Below, one piece after another: positions 1 to 9,179 of a stretch of 64,000 bases of DNA. The notes beneath the pieces were generated by a model, which saw only the letters and a list, made by a program, of their open reading frames with translations, did not search any database and had not been told where the DNA came from. Made by a program: the position numbers and the translations under genes. The DNA comes from Pseudomonas fluorescens (GTDB lineage Bacteria; Pseudomonadota; Gammaproteobacteria; Pseudomonadales; Pseudomonadaceae): assembly GCF_000968015.1 (NCBI RefSeq), contig NZ_LACH01000041.1, positions 1 through 64,000 of the forward strand, in the 5' to 3' direction. Position 1 is the first letter of the stretch; every line of letters begins with the position of its first letter.

Positions 1-52
1 TCCGTGAAGAACCTTTTTTTTTGCCTGTTCCCCAATTCAACACAAATCCCCT

Positions 53-142
53 TGTGGGAGCGAGCTTGCTCGCGATAGCGATCTGTCAGCCGACATCAAT
101 GTTGAATGTTAAGCCGCCATCGCGAGCAAGCTCGCTCCCACA
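53..142. repeat. REP palindrome (GTGGGAGCGAGCTTGCTCGCGAT class)
   Basis: Two 24-base arms (53-76 and 119-142) are perfect inverted copies of each other. The core is GGGAGCGAGCTTGCTCGC, the commonest REP type in fluorescent pseudomonads. It lies just downstream of the stop of the efflux adaptor gene at 148, so it could protect or end that transcript. The same class recurs at 22538 and 46497, with a variant at 24444. Confidence 0.9.
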
Positions 143-147
143 GGGGG

Positions 148-1113
148 TTAGCGGTGTTCTTGAGTCTCGTGGCTTTCCAGGACTGTGACGGTGGCCGTGG
201 TCCCGGCACGCAGTCGGTTTTTGGCCGCGTAATCGGGGTCGATCTGTATCCGCACCGGTACCCGTTGCGCCAGTTTGACCCAGGTGTAACTGGGGTTGAT
301 GTTGGCCAGCAGGCGACCGCCGGGCAGGTTCTCCCGGTCGGAAATGGCGAAGGCAATGCTTTGCACGGTACCGCCGAAGGTTTCGCCACTCATCAATTCG
401 ATCCTGACCCGGTCGCCCTCCTCGATTCGCGGCAGCTTGGTTTCTTCAAAGTAGCCACTGACATAGAACGAGTCGCTGTCCACCAGTGCCAATAGCGCGC
501 CACCGGCCGCGGCATAGTCACCCTGACGGGTCAGCAGATTCGTGACGTAACCCGTCACGGGCGCTTCGACCCGCGTGCGCTGCAAGTCCAGTTCGGCCTG
601 GGTCAATGCGGCGATGGCCAATTGCACGTTGGCCTGGGCCAAACCGAGGTTGGCCTGGTTGCGTAGCAACTCGGCCTGCGCCACCGCCACTTCCGTGCTG
701 GATTTCTCCCATTCTTCGCCAGAAATCGCAAACCGCTGCTTGAGCGTGCGCCGTCGGCGCTCTTCACTCTGACGCTGGCGGAGCAGCGCTTCACTGGCGA
801 CAATCGTTGCCTCGGACTGGCCAAGGGTGGCTTTCGCCACTTCCACCGAGCGCTTGGCATGCTCCACCGCCAAGACATAGCGTGCCGGGTCGATCTCCAG
901 CAACAACTGGCCTTTCTCCACATGCTGGTTGTCCTGCACGCCCAGGCCGACGATGCGCCCCGAGACATCGGCGGACAAGGTCACCACATCGGCACGCACC
1001 CGTGCATCGCGGGTCCAGGGGGCGCGGGTGTAATGTTCCCAGGCAAACCAGCCGAGAACAAAGGCCAGCAACACCACCGCCACCGTCGCAAGTCGGGCAA
1101 GGATCTTCTTCAA
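148..1113 (-). CDS. HlyD/EmrA-family efflux periplasmic adaptor (AaeA-like)
   Basis: Membrane-fusion subunit (321 aa) of a small-molecule efflux pump, expected to link the inner-membrane transporter encoded two genes upstream with an outer-membrane channel. One N-terminal membrane anchor (about residues 5-25) is followed by a first lipoyl half (RADVVTLSADVSGRIVGL), a long alpha-helical hairpin rich in A, E, Q and R (about 80-165), the second lipoyl half (APVTGYVTNLLTRQGD) and a beta-barrel domain. The start is a TTG four bases after the stop of the DUF1656 gene, with GGGAG upstream. It is the last gene of a three-gene operon (FUSC, DUF1656, HlyD), the composition of aromatic-acid efflux systems such as AaeBXA. 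The substrate cannot be read from the sequence. Confidence 0.9.
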   Translation of the reverse strand: MKKILARLATVAVVLLAFVLGWFAWEHYTRAPWTRDARVRADVVTLSADVSGRIVGLGVQDNQHVEKGQLLLEIDPARYVLAVEHAKRSVEVAKATLGQSEATIVASEALLRQRQSEERRRRTLKQRFAISGEEWEKSSTEVAVAQAELLRNQANLGLAQANVQLAIAALTQAELDLQRTRVEAPVTGYVTNLLTRQGDYAAAGGALLALVDSDSFYVSGYFEETKLPRIEEGDRVRIELMSGETFGGTVQSIAFAISDRENLPGGRLLANINPSYTWVKLAQRVPVRIQIDPDYAAKNRLRAGTTATVTVLESHETQEHR

Positions 1114-1117
1114 AGCA

Positions 1118-1318
1118 TCAAGCTCCCATTACCAGAATCAGCGTTGCGCAAACGCAGGCGTACAACGCGCCTTCGAACAAGGCTTCATGCCAGACGAACC
1201 GCAGCACGCCAATGCGGCGCAAGATCCAGTCCAGCACCAGGTAAATCGGTAGCGCCAGCAATAACGCCTGGGCAATCGGCGGCAAGTAGACGCCACCCAA
1301 TTCAAAATCAATGGGCAA
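1118..1318 (-). CDS. DUF1656 small membrane protein (AaeX-like)
   Basis: A 66-residue inner-membrane protein with two hydrophobic segments (about 13-33 and 47-65), matching the DUF1656/AaeX family that always sits beside an AaeA adaptor and a FUSC transporter. The start is TTG and overlaps the end of the FUSC gene by 11 bases, with AAGGAG about 10 bases upstream, so translation is probably coupled. The stop is 4 bases before the HlyD start. Its exact role in the pump is unknown even in the family. Confidence 0.85.
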   Translation of the reverse strand: MPIDFELGGVYLPPIAQALLLALPIYLVLDWILRRIGVLRFVWHEALFEGALYACVCATLILVMGA

Positions 1319-3455
1319 GGGCCGGCACTCCTTCCGTTTCTGCGGGTTGAAAATATTTGCGATGTCGCTCCAGAAACGACACCACGATCAACAACGCCAC
1401 GCGCATCCGGAATACCGACCACAGGTGTTGATGAACGTCTAAATGGAGGTCGTCCATTTCATCGCCCAAGACACGCAGGTTTCCGAGCAGTTGCTCAAGG
1501 TCAATCCCGGGCCGCCCGGCGATCAATCGTCCTGTCTCACGGACGGCAACCAGCAAACGATTTTGTTGCTCAGTACTGAGCAACGTGTTGCTTTGCCCCT
1601 GTTGCCTGAGCTGGTTCAGCGCCACACCTAGCGCCATGCATCCGAGGCTGACTTCGAACAGCTCGCTGGATGGCTTGTCGTTGGTGGCCGGCAGCAGCCC
1701 CAACATCATGGTCAGGCGATCGACCATGCGACTTTCAAACGCAAATTGCTGCTCATCGGTGGCCGGCGTCTTCAGCAAAGCGTAGACCTGCTCACAGTTC
1801 TCATTGAACAGTCGGCGCATCCGTAAAACGGGCCTGAACGGGAAGATCAAGGCATAGACACTGAGCGCCAGCGAGGCTGCGCAGATATAGGAACCGGCAA
1901 ACTCGAACCACTGAATGGCACTGTTTTGGCCGATTTCCGTGTTTTGCGGGCCCAACAACAGCATTGTCGTTAGTCCAAGACCAATGCCTGTGCCCGTGGT
2001 TGGCGGACTGGACAACCCCACCGCGACGGCATACAGCAATGGGGTCAACAACAAGGCGAGTAACTCGAAGTCACTGATCATCGGTATCAGCAGGAACAGA
2101 TACAGCGCCGATACCACCAAGGCCAGCCCCAGCCCCCTGGCAAAGCTTTGGCTGGCCAGCAACGGCCGCGGAAAAGTCGCCATCAGCGAACAGAGAATTC
2201 CCGCCACGATCATCCCGCCACGCGCCCCGTCCCAAGCGGTTTCGATCCAGATCAGACCGGCCACCACCAATGCGGTAAATGCGCGGATCGCGTTCATTGC
2301 CGCCAGAGTGAAGTCCAGATGCAAGGGGTTGTCCTGGCCGCGAAACATGCTACTGGCCGCACGCCCGTCCTGGATTGCGTCGCTCAGTTCGAGAATCTGG
2401 CCGAGCTGCTCCAGCATCCGCGCCTGCTCCCAGCGCAGTGCCCAGGCCAGTGAACGCAGGGTGGCTGGCATCGTCTCGGTGAGTTGTTCGGCCTTGTAGG
2501 CCTGGTCATCGAAACGCTGTTGCAGCGCCGAGAAACGCTGCCGGGCTTTGGTCGACAATGATCGCCCTTGCAGGGCCAATTCATCGAGAAAGACCAATTC
2601 TTCGGCGCGTAGTCGCTGTATCTCCTCCGGCAAGGCACCTTTCCAGCGCTCGGCAAGCAGCTCCCGTTGGTGACGCAAAGCCGTCAGCCGCGACGTCAAC
2701 AACACCAGCTGATTGCCCAGCAACTGCACCAACTCATTGGAGCTGCGCAACCGTGGCGCATCGAAATACAAATGCCGACGTACCCCCTCCAGGGCACTGA
2801 TCGCGCCGAGCAGCTGCATTTGCCGTCGATGGAAGTCGGCCTCGCTTTCTTCGGTTCGGATGACAGCTGCAGCGTGGGTCGCAAGCAGCTTGATGACCTG
2901 ATCGATCTTGGCGAAGTAATCCCGGGCCACAGCTTCCGGTCGCGCGGTAAGCAGGCTGACCACGCACACGCAAGCCACCGCCAATAGCGTCTCGGTCACG
3001 CGGGTGACGGCGAGAAGGAACGTACCGTCCTGATCGGGCACCGCCAGCAATGCCACTACCACCGCCGTGTATCCGCTCAACACAAACGCCTGGGAACTGG
3101 TGTAGCGCAACAAGGTGCCGCCGGCGGTACACAGCGCCAGCCACAAGGCCAGGGTGAGGATGAAAGGCAGGGGCGCCTGGGGAAAGATCGCCATGATCAA
3201 CACCGCTACGACCGCCCCGAGCGTGGTGCCAATGACCTGGCCGAAGCTTCGGGCCAGGGCCATGCCGCCCAATGGCTGGCTGACGATGACCACCGCCATG
3301 ATCGACCACTTGGGTTGTTCAAGGTCGAACAGGAACGCCAGATACAACGTCAGCAGCCCGGCCACGATGGTCCGCAGGGCGAACAACGCCACTCCGGGGC
3401 CGGGGTTGAGTATCGCTTTGAAGTACTGAAGCAGCGGTTGCATGGGAACGCTCAT
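1308..3455 (-). CDS. FUSC-family efflux transporter (AaeB-like)
   Basis: A 715-residue inner-membrane transporter of the fusaric acid resistance / aromatic acid exporter family. Two hydrophobic membrane blocks (about residues 15-170 and 365-500), each with several spans, are separated by a soluble alpha-helical region and followed by a cytoplasmic C-terminal domain. This is the usual FUSC duplication. The ATG at 3455 (MSVPMQPLL) is chosen because GGAG stands 9 bases upstream; the frame stays open for another 25 codons but has no good ribosome site. It is the first gene of the efflux operon. Family members export hydroxylated aromatic acids or fusaric acid; the substrate here is inferred only at that level. 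Confidence 0.88.
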   Translation of the reverse strand: MSVPMQPLLQYFKAILNPGPGVALFALRTIVAGLLTLYLAFLFDLEQPKWSIMAVVIVSQPLGGMALARSFGQVIGTTLGAVVAVLIMAIFPQAPLPFILTLALWLALCTAGGTLLRYTSSQAFVLSGYTAVVVALLAVPDQDGTFLLAVTRVTETLLAVACVCVVSLLTARPEAVARDYFAKIDQVIKLLATHAAAVIRTEESEADFHRRQMQLLGAISALEGVRRHLYFDAPRLRSSNELVQLLGNQLVLLTSRLTALRHQRELLAERWKGALPEEIQRLRAEELVFLDELALQGRSLSTKARQRFSALQQRFDDQAYKAEQLTETMPATLRSLAWALRWEQARMLEQLGQILELSDAIQDGRAASSMFRGQDNPLHLDFTLAAMNAIRAFTALVVAGLIWIETAWDGARGGMIVAGILCSLMATFPRPLLASQSFARGLGLALVVSALYLFLLIPMISDFELLALLLTPLLYAVAVGLSSPPTTGTGIGLGLTTMLLLGPQNTEIGQNSAIQWFEFAGSYICAASLALSVYALIFPFRPVLRMRRLFNENCEQVYALLKTPATDEQQFAFESRMVDRLTMMLGLLPATNDKPSSELFEVSLGCMALGVALNQLRQQGQSNTLLSTEQQNRLLVAVRETGRLIAGRPGIDLEQLLGNLRVLGDEMDDLHLDVHQHLWSVFRMRVALLIVVSFLERHRKYFQPAETEGVPALAH

Positions 3456-3659
3456 CGAGTCATCTCCAGCAAGCGTAGTCACTGCCAAGGCGCCTCGACG
3501 GATTGCAATGTCGACGCAACCTGTAGGCAAAATCCTTGAAAAGCCAGACTGCCTTGAATCGACTGACTCACGTAATGAACTAAGTCTTGGTTTGACTCAC
3601 AGCCTTGCCTGACCGAAGCTGGCAACTTTGCAACAGCTTGCCAGCTCCCGGATTCCTGC

Positions 3660-4715
3660 ATGCCCCAGTCCCGTCGCTATCTGATCATCAGCCTCTGCGT
3701 CCTGTTTGCCATGGGCCTTGCCTGGTTTTTCCTGCGCAGCACAACCCCTGCCGTGCCGGAGGCGATCAAACGTGGCTACAGCGAGGCGCTGAACCAGGCG
3801 CGGGCGGGCCAACCGGGTGCAGCGCGGGTCCTCTACCAGCAATTGGGCCGCCCTGATATATCGCCAAAACGCCGCGTCTGGTTGCATGCCGAGCTGCCCA
3901 ACTACCCCAGCTCCGTGGCCCTGAAACTGGCGGATGCGGACTTGCAGCACGAATCGCCGGACGTGCGTATCGCGGCGATCAAAAGCATCAGCGGTCTGGT
4001 GCCCAGCGGTCAGCGCAGCCTGCTGCTGGGCCCGTTACTCGATGACGGCGAGCAGCGCGTCCGCTATGCCGCCGTGAACGCCTTGCTGGGGCTGTCGCCG
4101 GACGATCTCGGTTTGTACTTCGGGCCGCTGGAGCAAGCCATCGATGCCTGGGAACAGGACCTGAAGAGTCAACCGGAAAGCGCCGACAACCAATATCAAC
4201 TGGCTCGGCTGCATCTGCACAATGCCGAATTGAAAGAGGCGCAGCAGGCACTGGAGAACACCTTGCGTCTTGCGCCCGGCAACCTGCCCGCGCTGGTGAT
4301 GCAAATCGACGTGCTGGATCGCCTGGGCCAAAACGATGCTGCCCGGCAACTGTTGGCCAAGCAGCTGAAGGCTCAGCCCGACTCGGCCTACCTGCAACAT
4401 GCCTTGGGACTCTGGCTGCTGCATCACGGGCAAAGTGAGTTCGCCCTGCTCGGCCTTTCCAAAGCCGTGGAGCTGGAGCCGGACAACAAGGATTACCGCT
4501 ACGACCTGGCAACCACGCTTCACGATGAACAGGAGCTGGAAGCGGCCCAGAAACAGTTGCAGGAGATCGTCCAGCGCCACCCGTCCGACCGTAGAGCCCG
4601 GGTATTGTTGATCAATTACTGGAAAGAAAGCGGCCAGCTGCAGAACGTACAGATTCTGCTGGCGCAACTTGAACAACTCAATCCCGACGACCCTGCCTTG
4701 CAGCAAGGGCTTTAA
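3660..4715 (+). CDS. Membrane-anchored HEAT/TPR repeat protein
   Basis: A 351-residue protein with an N-terminal membrane anchor (about residues 7-25), then a HEAT-like stretch (about 85-145: SPDVRIAAIKSI and EQRVRYAAVNAL) and at least four TPR units from about 160 to the end (for example NQYQLARLHLHNAELKEAQ and YRYDLATTLHDEQELEAAQ). It probably acts as a periplasm-facing scaffold for protein partners. The gene stands alone between the divergent efflux operon and the KaiC-like gene. I do not recognise a named orthologue. The domain assignment is firm; the function is unknown. Confidence 0.8.
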   Translation: MPQSRRYLIISLCVLFAMGLAWFFLRSTTPAVPEAIKRGYSEALNQARAGQPGAARVLYQQLGRPDISPKRRVWLHAELPNYPSSVALKLADADLQHESPDVRIAAIKSISGLVPSGQRSLLLGPLLDDGEQRVRYAAVNALLGLSPDDLGLYFGPLEQAIDAWEQDLKSQPESADNQYQLARLHLHNAELKEAQQALENTLRLAPGNLPALVMQIDVLDRLGQNDAARQLLAKQLKAQPDSAYLQHALGLWLLHHGQSEFALLGLSKAVELEPDNKDYRYDLATTLHDEQELEAAQKQLQEIVQRHPSDRRARVLLINYWKESGQLQNVQILLAQLEQLNPDDPALQQGL

Positions 4716-4830
4716 CAACAGCAAAATTTCGTTGAACTCGTCGGCTCGGCCAAGGGTCAAGAGAACAGGCAGTCCATTCAGGCACTCACGGCCTGCTGCC
4801 TCGCTTCCCCTAGTCATGAGAGGGCATTTT

Positions 4831-6333
4831 TTGTCTACATCAAACGAGTTCATCAGTGCAAAAGCCGCCACCGGCATCGAAGGTCTGGATGACATCCTGG
4901 CTGGTGGTTTGTCCCGCGGGCATGTGTTTTTACTGGAGGGTGAACCCGGAACCGGCAAAACCACCGTCGCTTTGCATTTCCTGTTGGCCGGCGCTCGTGC
5001 CGGCGAGCGCTCGTTGTACATCACCCTGTCCGAAACCGAACGCGAATTGCGCCAAGGGGCCTTGTCCCACGGTTGGGAGCTGGATGAGAACATCCACATC
5101 TTTGAGCTGACGCCCCCGGAAAGCCTGCTCAATGCCGAGCATCAGCAGAGCTTGTTGTATTCCTCGGACCTTGAGCTGGGCGAAGCCACCAAGCAGATTT
5201 TCGAAGTGGTCGAACGGATCAAGCCGACCCGTGTAGTGCTCGACAGTCTTTCCGAGATCCGTCTGCTGGCCCAAAGCTCATTGCGCTACCGTCGCCAGAT
5301 CCTCGCGATCAAACATTACTTCGTGCGCTATGACGCCACGGTGGTGTTGCTGGACGACCTGACCACCGAATCCCTCGATAAAACCGTGCACAGTGTCGCC
5401 CACGGCGTCATTCGCCTTGAGGAACTGACCCCCAACTATGGCGCCGAGCGGCGGCGGATCCGGGTGGTGAAATACCGTGGTCAGAAGTACCGTGGCGGGT
5501 TTCACGACTTCACCATCATGGGCGATGGCGTGCATGTTTTTCCGCGTCTGGTGGCCGCCGAGCATCGCGGTCGCTATGTCCGCCAGCAGCTGTCCAGCGG
5601 CATCAAGGCCATGGACGCCCTGCTCGGCGGCGGTATCGAGACCGGGTCCAGTACGCTGATCCTTGGCCCGGCCGGTACCGGCAAATCGCTGATCTCGATG
5701 ATCTTCGCCGCCGCCGCCGTGGCCCGTGGCGAAAAAGCCGCACTGTTCATTTTCGATGAAGAGCTCGGGTTGCTGTTCGAGCGCATGAAGAACATCGGCA
5801 TCGACCTCAAGGCGCTGCAAGACACTGGCAACCTGCTGATCGAGCAAGTGGACGCGGCTGAGTTGTCCCCCGGCGAGTTTTCCTACCGGGTTCGTCGCTG
5901 CGTCGACGAGGGCAATATCAAGACCGTGGTGATCGACAGCATCAATGGCTATCAGGCGGCGATGCCCGAAGAAAACGCCCTTGTACTGCACATGCACGAG
6001 TTGCTGCTGTACCTCAATCGCCAAGGTGCCGCGACCTTCATGACGGTCGCCCAGCATGGACTGGTCGGTGACATGCAAGCCCCTGTCGACATTACCTATC
6101 TGGCCGATACGGTCATCCTGCTGCGTTACTTCGAGGCATTGGGCAAGGTTCGCCGGGCGATCTCGATCATCAAGAAACGCACCGGCAGCCATGAATCGAC
6201 CATTCGGGAATACCGCATCAGCGCTCGGGGCATGACCATTGGTGAACCGCTGGATGCCTTTCAGGGGGTATTGCGGGGTGTCCCGACCTATCTGGGTGCC
6301 AGCAATCCTTTGCTTGAGGAACAAAACCCGTGA
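4831..6333 (+). CDS. KaiC-like double-domain RecA-family ATPase
   Basis: About 500 aa with two tandem KaiC/RadA-type ATPase domains. Walker A motifs are GEPGTGKTT (about residue 37-45) and GPAGTGKSL (about 279-287). Walker B-like strands are RVVLDSLSEIRLL and KTVVIDSINGYQA, and the second domain carries FDEE at the usual acidic position. KaiA and KaiB are not encoded nearby, so this belongs to the non-clock KaiC homologues of proteobacteria. I prefer the TTG at 4831 because AGAGGG lies 7 bases upstream; an in-frame ATG at 4816 lacks a ribosome site and is the alternative. Its stop overlaps the GTG start of the next hybrid kinase by 4 bases, so the two are probably one signalling unit. The output is unknown. 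Confidence 0.87.
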   Translation: MSTSNEFISAKAATGIEGLDDILAGGLSRGHVFLLEGEPGTGKTTVALHFLLAGARAGERSLYITLSETERELRQGALSHGWELDENIHIFELTPPESLLNAEHQQSLLYSSDLELGEATKQIFEVVERIKPTRVVLDSLSEIRLLAQSSLRYRRQILAIKHYFVRYDATVVLLDDLTTESLDKTVHSVAHGVIRLEELTPNYGAERRRIRVVKYRGQKYRGGFHDFTIMGDGVHVFPRLVAAEHRGRYVRQQLSSGIKAMDALLGGGIETGSSTLILGPAGTGKSLISMIFAAAAVARGEKAALFIFDEELGLLFERMKNIGIDLKALQDTGNLLIEQVDAAELSPGEFSYRVRRCVDEGNIKTVVIDSINGYQAAMPEENALVLHMHELLLYLNRQGAATFMTVAQHGLVGDMQAPVDITYLADTVILLRYFEALGKVRRAISIIKKRTGSHESTIREYRISARGMTIGEPLDAFQGVLRGVPTYLGASNPLLEEQNP

Positions 6334-8000
6334 TTGCGCAGGAAGCGATGTCCGAGCGCGCGATCATTCTCGCGCCGCTGGGTCGCGACAGCCAGATTGC
6401 GCTGATGATGCTCAACGAAGCGGGTTATGACGGGGTGATTACTCGGGACCTGGTGGCGTTATGCAGCGAACTGAAGCAAGGGGCAGGCTTGCTGTTGATT
6501 TCCTCTGAGGCTTTGTTGGGCAGTGATCTTGAACCGCTGTTCGGGCTGATCGAGCAACAGCCTGCCTGGTCGGACCTGCCGATTGTATTGATGACCTACC
6601 ATGGCGGCCCGGAACAAAACCCGGCGTCGCGCTACGGCCCACAACTGGGGAACGTGACCTTTCTTGAGCGTCCCTTTCACCCGGTCACATTGATCAGCCT
6701 GGTGACCACCGCATTGCGCGGACGTCGACGACAGTACGAAGCCAGGGACCGGCTGATGGATCTGAGTCAAAGCGAACTGCGGTTGCAAAACACCCTCGAA
6801 ACCCTCGAACAGCAGGTCGAGGAACGCACCGCCCAGCTGCGCCACAATGAAGAAGCCCTGCGCCAATCGCAGAAGATGGAAGCGGTCGGCCAGCTCACTG
6901 GCGGTATTGCCCACGACTTCAACAACATGCTGACCGGCATCATCGGCAGCCTGGAGCTGCTGCGTCGACGTCTGGCCCGTGGGCGCACCGACGATCTGGA
7001 CAGTCTTATCGACCTGGGCGTGACCTCAGCCAACCGCGCGGCAGGCCTGACCCACCGTCTGCTGGCGTTCTCCCGGCGTCAGTCACTGGACTCCAAACCC
7101 GTGCAAATGAACACCCTGGTGGTGTCCATGGGCGAGTTGCTTGAGCGCAGCATCAACGAAACCATTGAGTTGGACATGCAACTGAATGAGCAACTCTGGG
7201 TGGCCGAAGCCGATCCCAACCAATTGGAAAGCGCCCTGCTCAATCTGGTGATCAATGCTCGGGATGCGATGCCCGATGGTGGCAAACTGGTGGTGAAAAC
7301 CAGCAATCAGCATCTGGACATTGGCTTCACCCAGGCCCAGAGCAACCTTCAACCGGGTGATTACGTGGTGCTGAGCGTCTCGGACACTGGGTGCGGCATG
7401 CCGCAAAGCACCATCAGCCGAGCCTTTGACCCGTTCTTTACCACCAAGCCAATCGGTCAGGGCACAGGCCTTGGATTGTCGATGATCTATGGCTTCAGCA
7501 AGCAATCGCGCGGCCACGTCGCCATTCACAGTGAAGTGGGCGAAGGCACCACGGTGAGCCTGTTTCTGCCGCGATTCGGCGGCGACGTGCCTCAGGACAG
7601 CCCGGCGGACGTCCAGCACGCTCCATTCGCACAGAATGGCGAAACGGTGCTGATCGTCGAGGACGATCCGGCGGTGCGGGTGTTGGTCAGTACGGTGTTG
7701 AGCGATCTGGGCTATGCCTTTGTCGAGGCTGGCAATGCCGACAGCGCGGTGCCGATTCTGGATTCCGGGCAGCGTATCGATCTGTTGATCAGTGACGTTG
7801 GATTGCCCGGCATGAATGGCCGGCAACTGGCGGAAATCGGCCGGCAATACCGGCCTGATCTGAAGGTGTTGTTCATTACCGGCTACGCCGAACATGCGGC
7901 GGTGCGCGGTGGCTTCCTTGATCCCGGCATGCAGATGATCACCAAGCCGTTCACCTTCGACCTGCTGACGGCGAAGGTGCGGGAGATGATCCGGCAGTAA
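6330..8000 (+). CDS. Hybrid sensor histidine kinase with degenerate N-terminal receiver
   Basis: A 556-residue cytoplasmic kinase. Residues 8-130 resemble a receiver fold but lack the usual phospho-acceptor Asp motif. A coiled coil follows (about 140-185, ETLEQQVEERTAQLRH), then a HisKA box with His195 (GGIAHDFNNML), a HATPase domain (NLVINARDAMPDGG, DTGCGMP, GTGLGLSMIYG) and a C-terminal receiver (about 438-555) with Asp489 in LLISDVGLPGMNG. No membrane segment is present, so the input is probably intracellular. GTG at 6330 overlaps the KaiC-like gene by 4 bases; ATG at 6348 (MSERAI) is an alternative start with AGGA upstream. The coupling suggests that the KaiC-like ATPase feeds this kinase. 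Confidence 0.88.
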   Translation: MIAQEAMSERAIILAPLGRDSQIALMMLNEAGYDGVITRDLVALCSELKQGAGLLLISSEALLGSDLEPLFGLIEQQPAWSDLPIVLMTYHGGPEQNPASRYGPQLGNVTFLERPFHPVTLISLVTTALRGRRRQYEARDRLMDLSQSELRLQNTLETLEQQVEERTAQLRHNEEALRQSQKMEAVGQLTGGIAHDFNNMLTGIIGSLELLRRRLARGRTDDLDSLIDLGVTSANRAAGLTHRLLAFSRRQSLDSKPVQMNTLVVSMGELLERSINETIELDMQLNEQLWVAEADPNQLESALLNLVINARDAMPDGGKLVVKTSNQHLDIGFTQAQSNLQPGDYVVLSVSDTGCGMPQSTISRAFDPFFTTKPIGQGTGLGLSMIYGFSKQSRGHVAIHSEVGEGTTVSLFLPRFGGDVPQDSPADVQHAPFAQNGETVLIVEDDPAVRVLVSTVLSDLGYAFVEAGNADSAVPILDSGQRIDLLISDVGLPGMNGRQLAEIGRQYRPDLKVLFITGYAEHAAVRGGFLDPGMQMITKPFTFDLLTAKVREMIRQ

Positions 8001-8074
8001 TCAGCACAACCCCCTGTTTCATTGAGCGTCATCACACGACAGCCAAGACTAGACCTCGTTTTGAAGCCTGTCAC

Positions 8075-8090
8075 CTGTCAACTCTGACAG
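8075..8090. promoter_or_regulatory. Palindromic operator candidate, copy 1
   Basis: CTGTCA-ACTC-TGACAG is an imperfect copy of the perfect palindrome found at 16413. Both are preceded by AC, and both lie about 120 bases before a start codon: 118 bases here, to the halovibrin-like gene. It is probably a binding site for a dimeric regulator that I cannot name. It also fits the loose pattern CTGT-N8-ACAG. Confidence 0.45.
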
Positions 8091-8207
8091 CTATTCGCGG
8101 TATGTTTTTCTGGGTTCAATCCCCCCTGAAGTACGCAGCGCGCCTGCTCGAAGGCGACTCTGCGCTCGCCTGCCACGGGCAGGTCATTACTCAAGGGATG
8201 AACCCTC

Positions 8208-9140
8208 ATGAAGAAGATAATCGCACTTGTACTGACGGTTGCCCTCGCGGGCTGCCAGGTCCACGAACAACAAGAACCAGCACCGCCAGTCGAACCGCCC
8301 CCCATAGGAACCCTGGAATCGGGTTCAAGTGCAGAAACGTATTCATCCGCTGCAACGGCCAGTGGTGCAGCGGTCGCAGCCAACCTGACCAGTCGTTACA
8401 ACGACACTCGCCAAAGTTGTGGCAAGGCTTCGATGCCCGCGTTTCTGTGCGCAGGCATAATGCTGCGCGCAACAGTGCCCTCGACCCAGTTTTCGAGCTG
8501 GAACCCTAGCCCACGCTCACAAACCAGCGGAGGTGTTTCTTTTTCATATTTGAGGAAGGACGCCAAGTTCGCCAGCATGGTGTACCTGTACAAAAATGGC
8601 TTCGTATTGGCCCCGGTACTGGCAAGACCCACCGGTACGCGGCAGATCGAAGTGTTATGTTCGTTTCCTATAGACGGTGCAACGGACCAACGAGAGGATC
8701 CAGGCTGCGGTCTTTACAAACCCAGGCCCGCTCGCAGCAATCGCTGCCAATCACAAGGCATAACTACCGGCGACCAATGGCTGGCCAACTTTAGAACAAA
8801 CAATGCGCTGTGCAGTTTTGATGTGCGCGACTCGATGAACAATCTGGGGGCCGACTCGTTTTATCAAACCATTCGAGCCCATAACCTGGGTAATTTCATG
8901 GCAGGCCGGCATGAGTACATCGAATTGATCCTTGCCACCTGGCCGCAAAATATCCCACGCGAACTTCCCATCGAAGCGTTTTTCTACATCTCGGGTGGGC
9001 TGCCTGGCGCACAGCATGATCAGACAGACTACTTCGCCAAAACCGGTGGAGCGGTGGTTCCGATCATAAAACTTACGATGCCCACCGCAACGACGGATGC
9101 TGTATTTACCTACATTGCAGCGGATCAGGTAAAACGTTGA
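8208..9140 (+). CDS. Halovibrin (HvnA)-like secreted lipoprotein
   Basis: A 310-residue exported protein with a lipoprotein signal: MKKIIALVLTVALAGC, predicted acylated Cys16, followed by a proline-rich linker. The body has several cysteines and the blocks NDTRQSCG, PAFLCAGIMLR, SSWNPSP and SGGVSFSYLRKDAKF. From memory these are typical of Pseudomonas proteins annotated as halovibrin HvnA, a putative ADP-ribosyltransferase-type factor first reported in Vibrio fischeri. I recognise the family by sequence feel only, and no catalytic residues can be assigned. ATG at 8208 has AAGGGATG upstream. It sits alone in a signalling island, with a palindrome at 8075 that also precedes the gene at 16554. 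Confidence 0.55.
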   Translation: MKKIIALVLTVALAGCQVHEQQEPAPPVEPPPIGTLESGSSAETYSSAATASGAAVAANLTSRYNDTRQSCGKASMPAFLCAGIMLRATVPSTQFSSWNPSPRSQTSGGVSFSYLRKDAKFASMVYLYKNGFVLAPVLARPTGTRQIEVLCSFPIDGATDQREDPGCGLYKPRPARSNRCQSQGITTGDQWLANFRTNNALCSFDVRDSMNNLGADSFYQTIRAHNLGNFMAGRHEYIELILATWPQNIPRELPIEAFFYISGGLPGAQHDQTDYFAKTGGAVVPIIKLTMPTATTDAVFTYIAADQVKR

Positions 9141-9150
9141 GCCACTGAAA

Positions 9151-9175
9151 GGGCACCGGTCGACGAACGGTGTCC
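9151..9175. terminator. Hairpin between convergent genes
   Basis: GGGCACCG (9151-9158) pairs with CGGTGTCC (9168-9175), with one G-U pair, in the 39-base gap between the stops of the halovibrin-like gene and the minus-strand receiver. There is no clear U-run on either side, so it is a weak bidirectional terminator candidate. Confidence 0.4.
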
Positions 9176-9179
9176 TGCA

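Noticed and set aside
53..142. REP elements as insertion-sequence remnants
   Set aside because: They are short palindromes without transposase or target duplication, dispersed between genes in the manner of REP/BIME elements.
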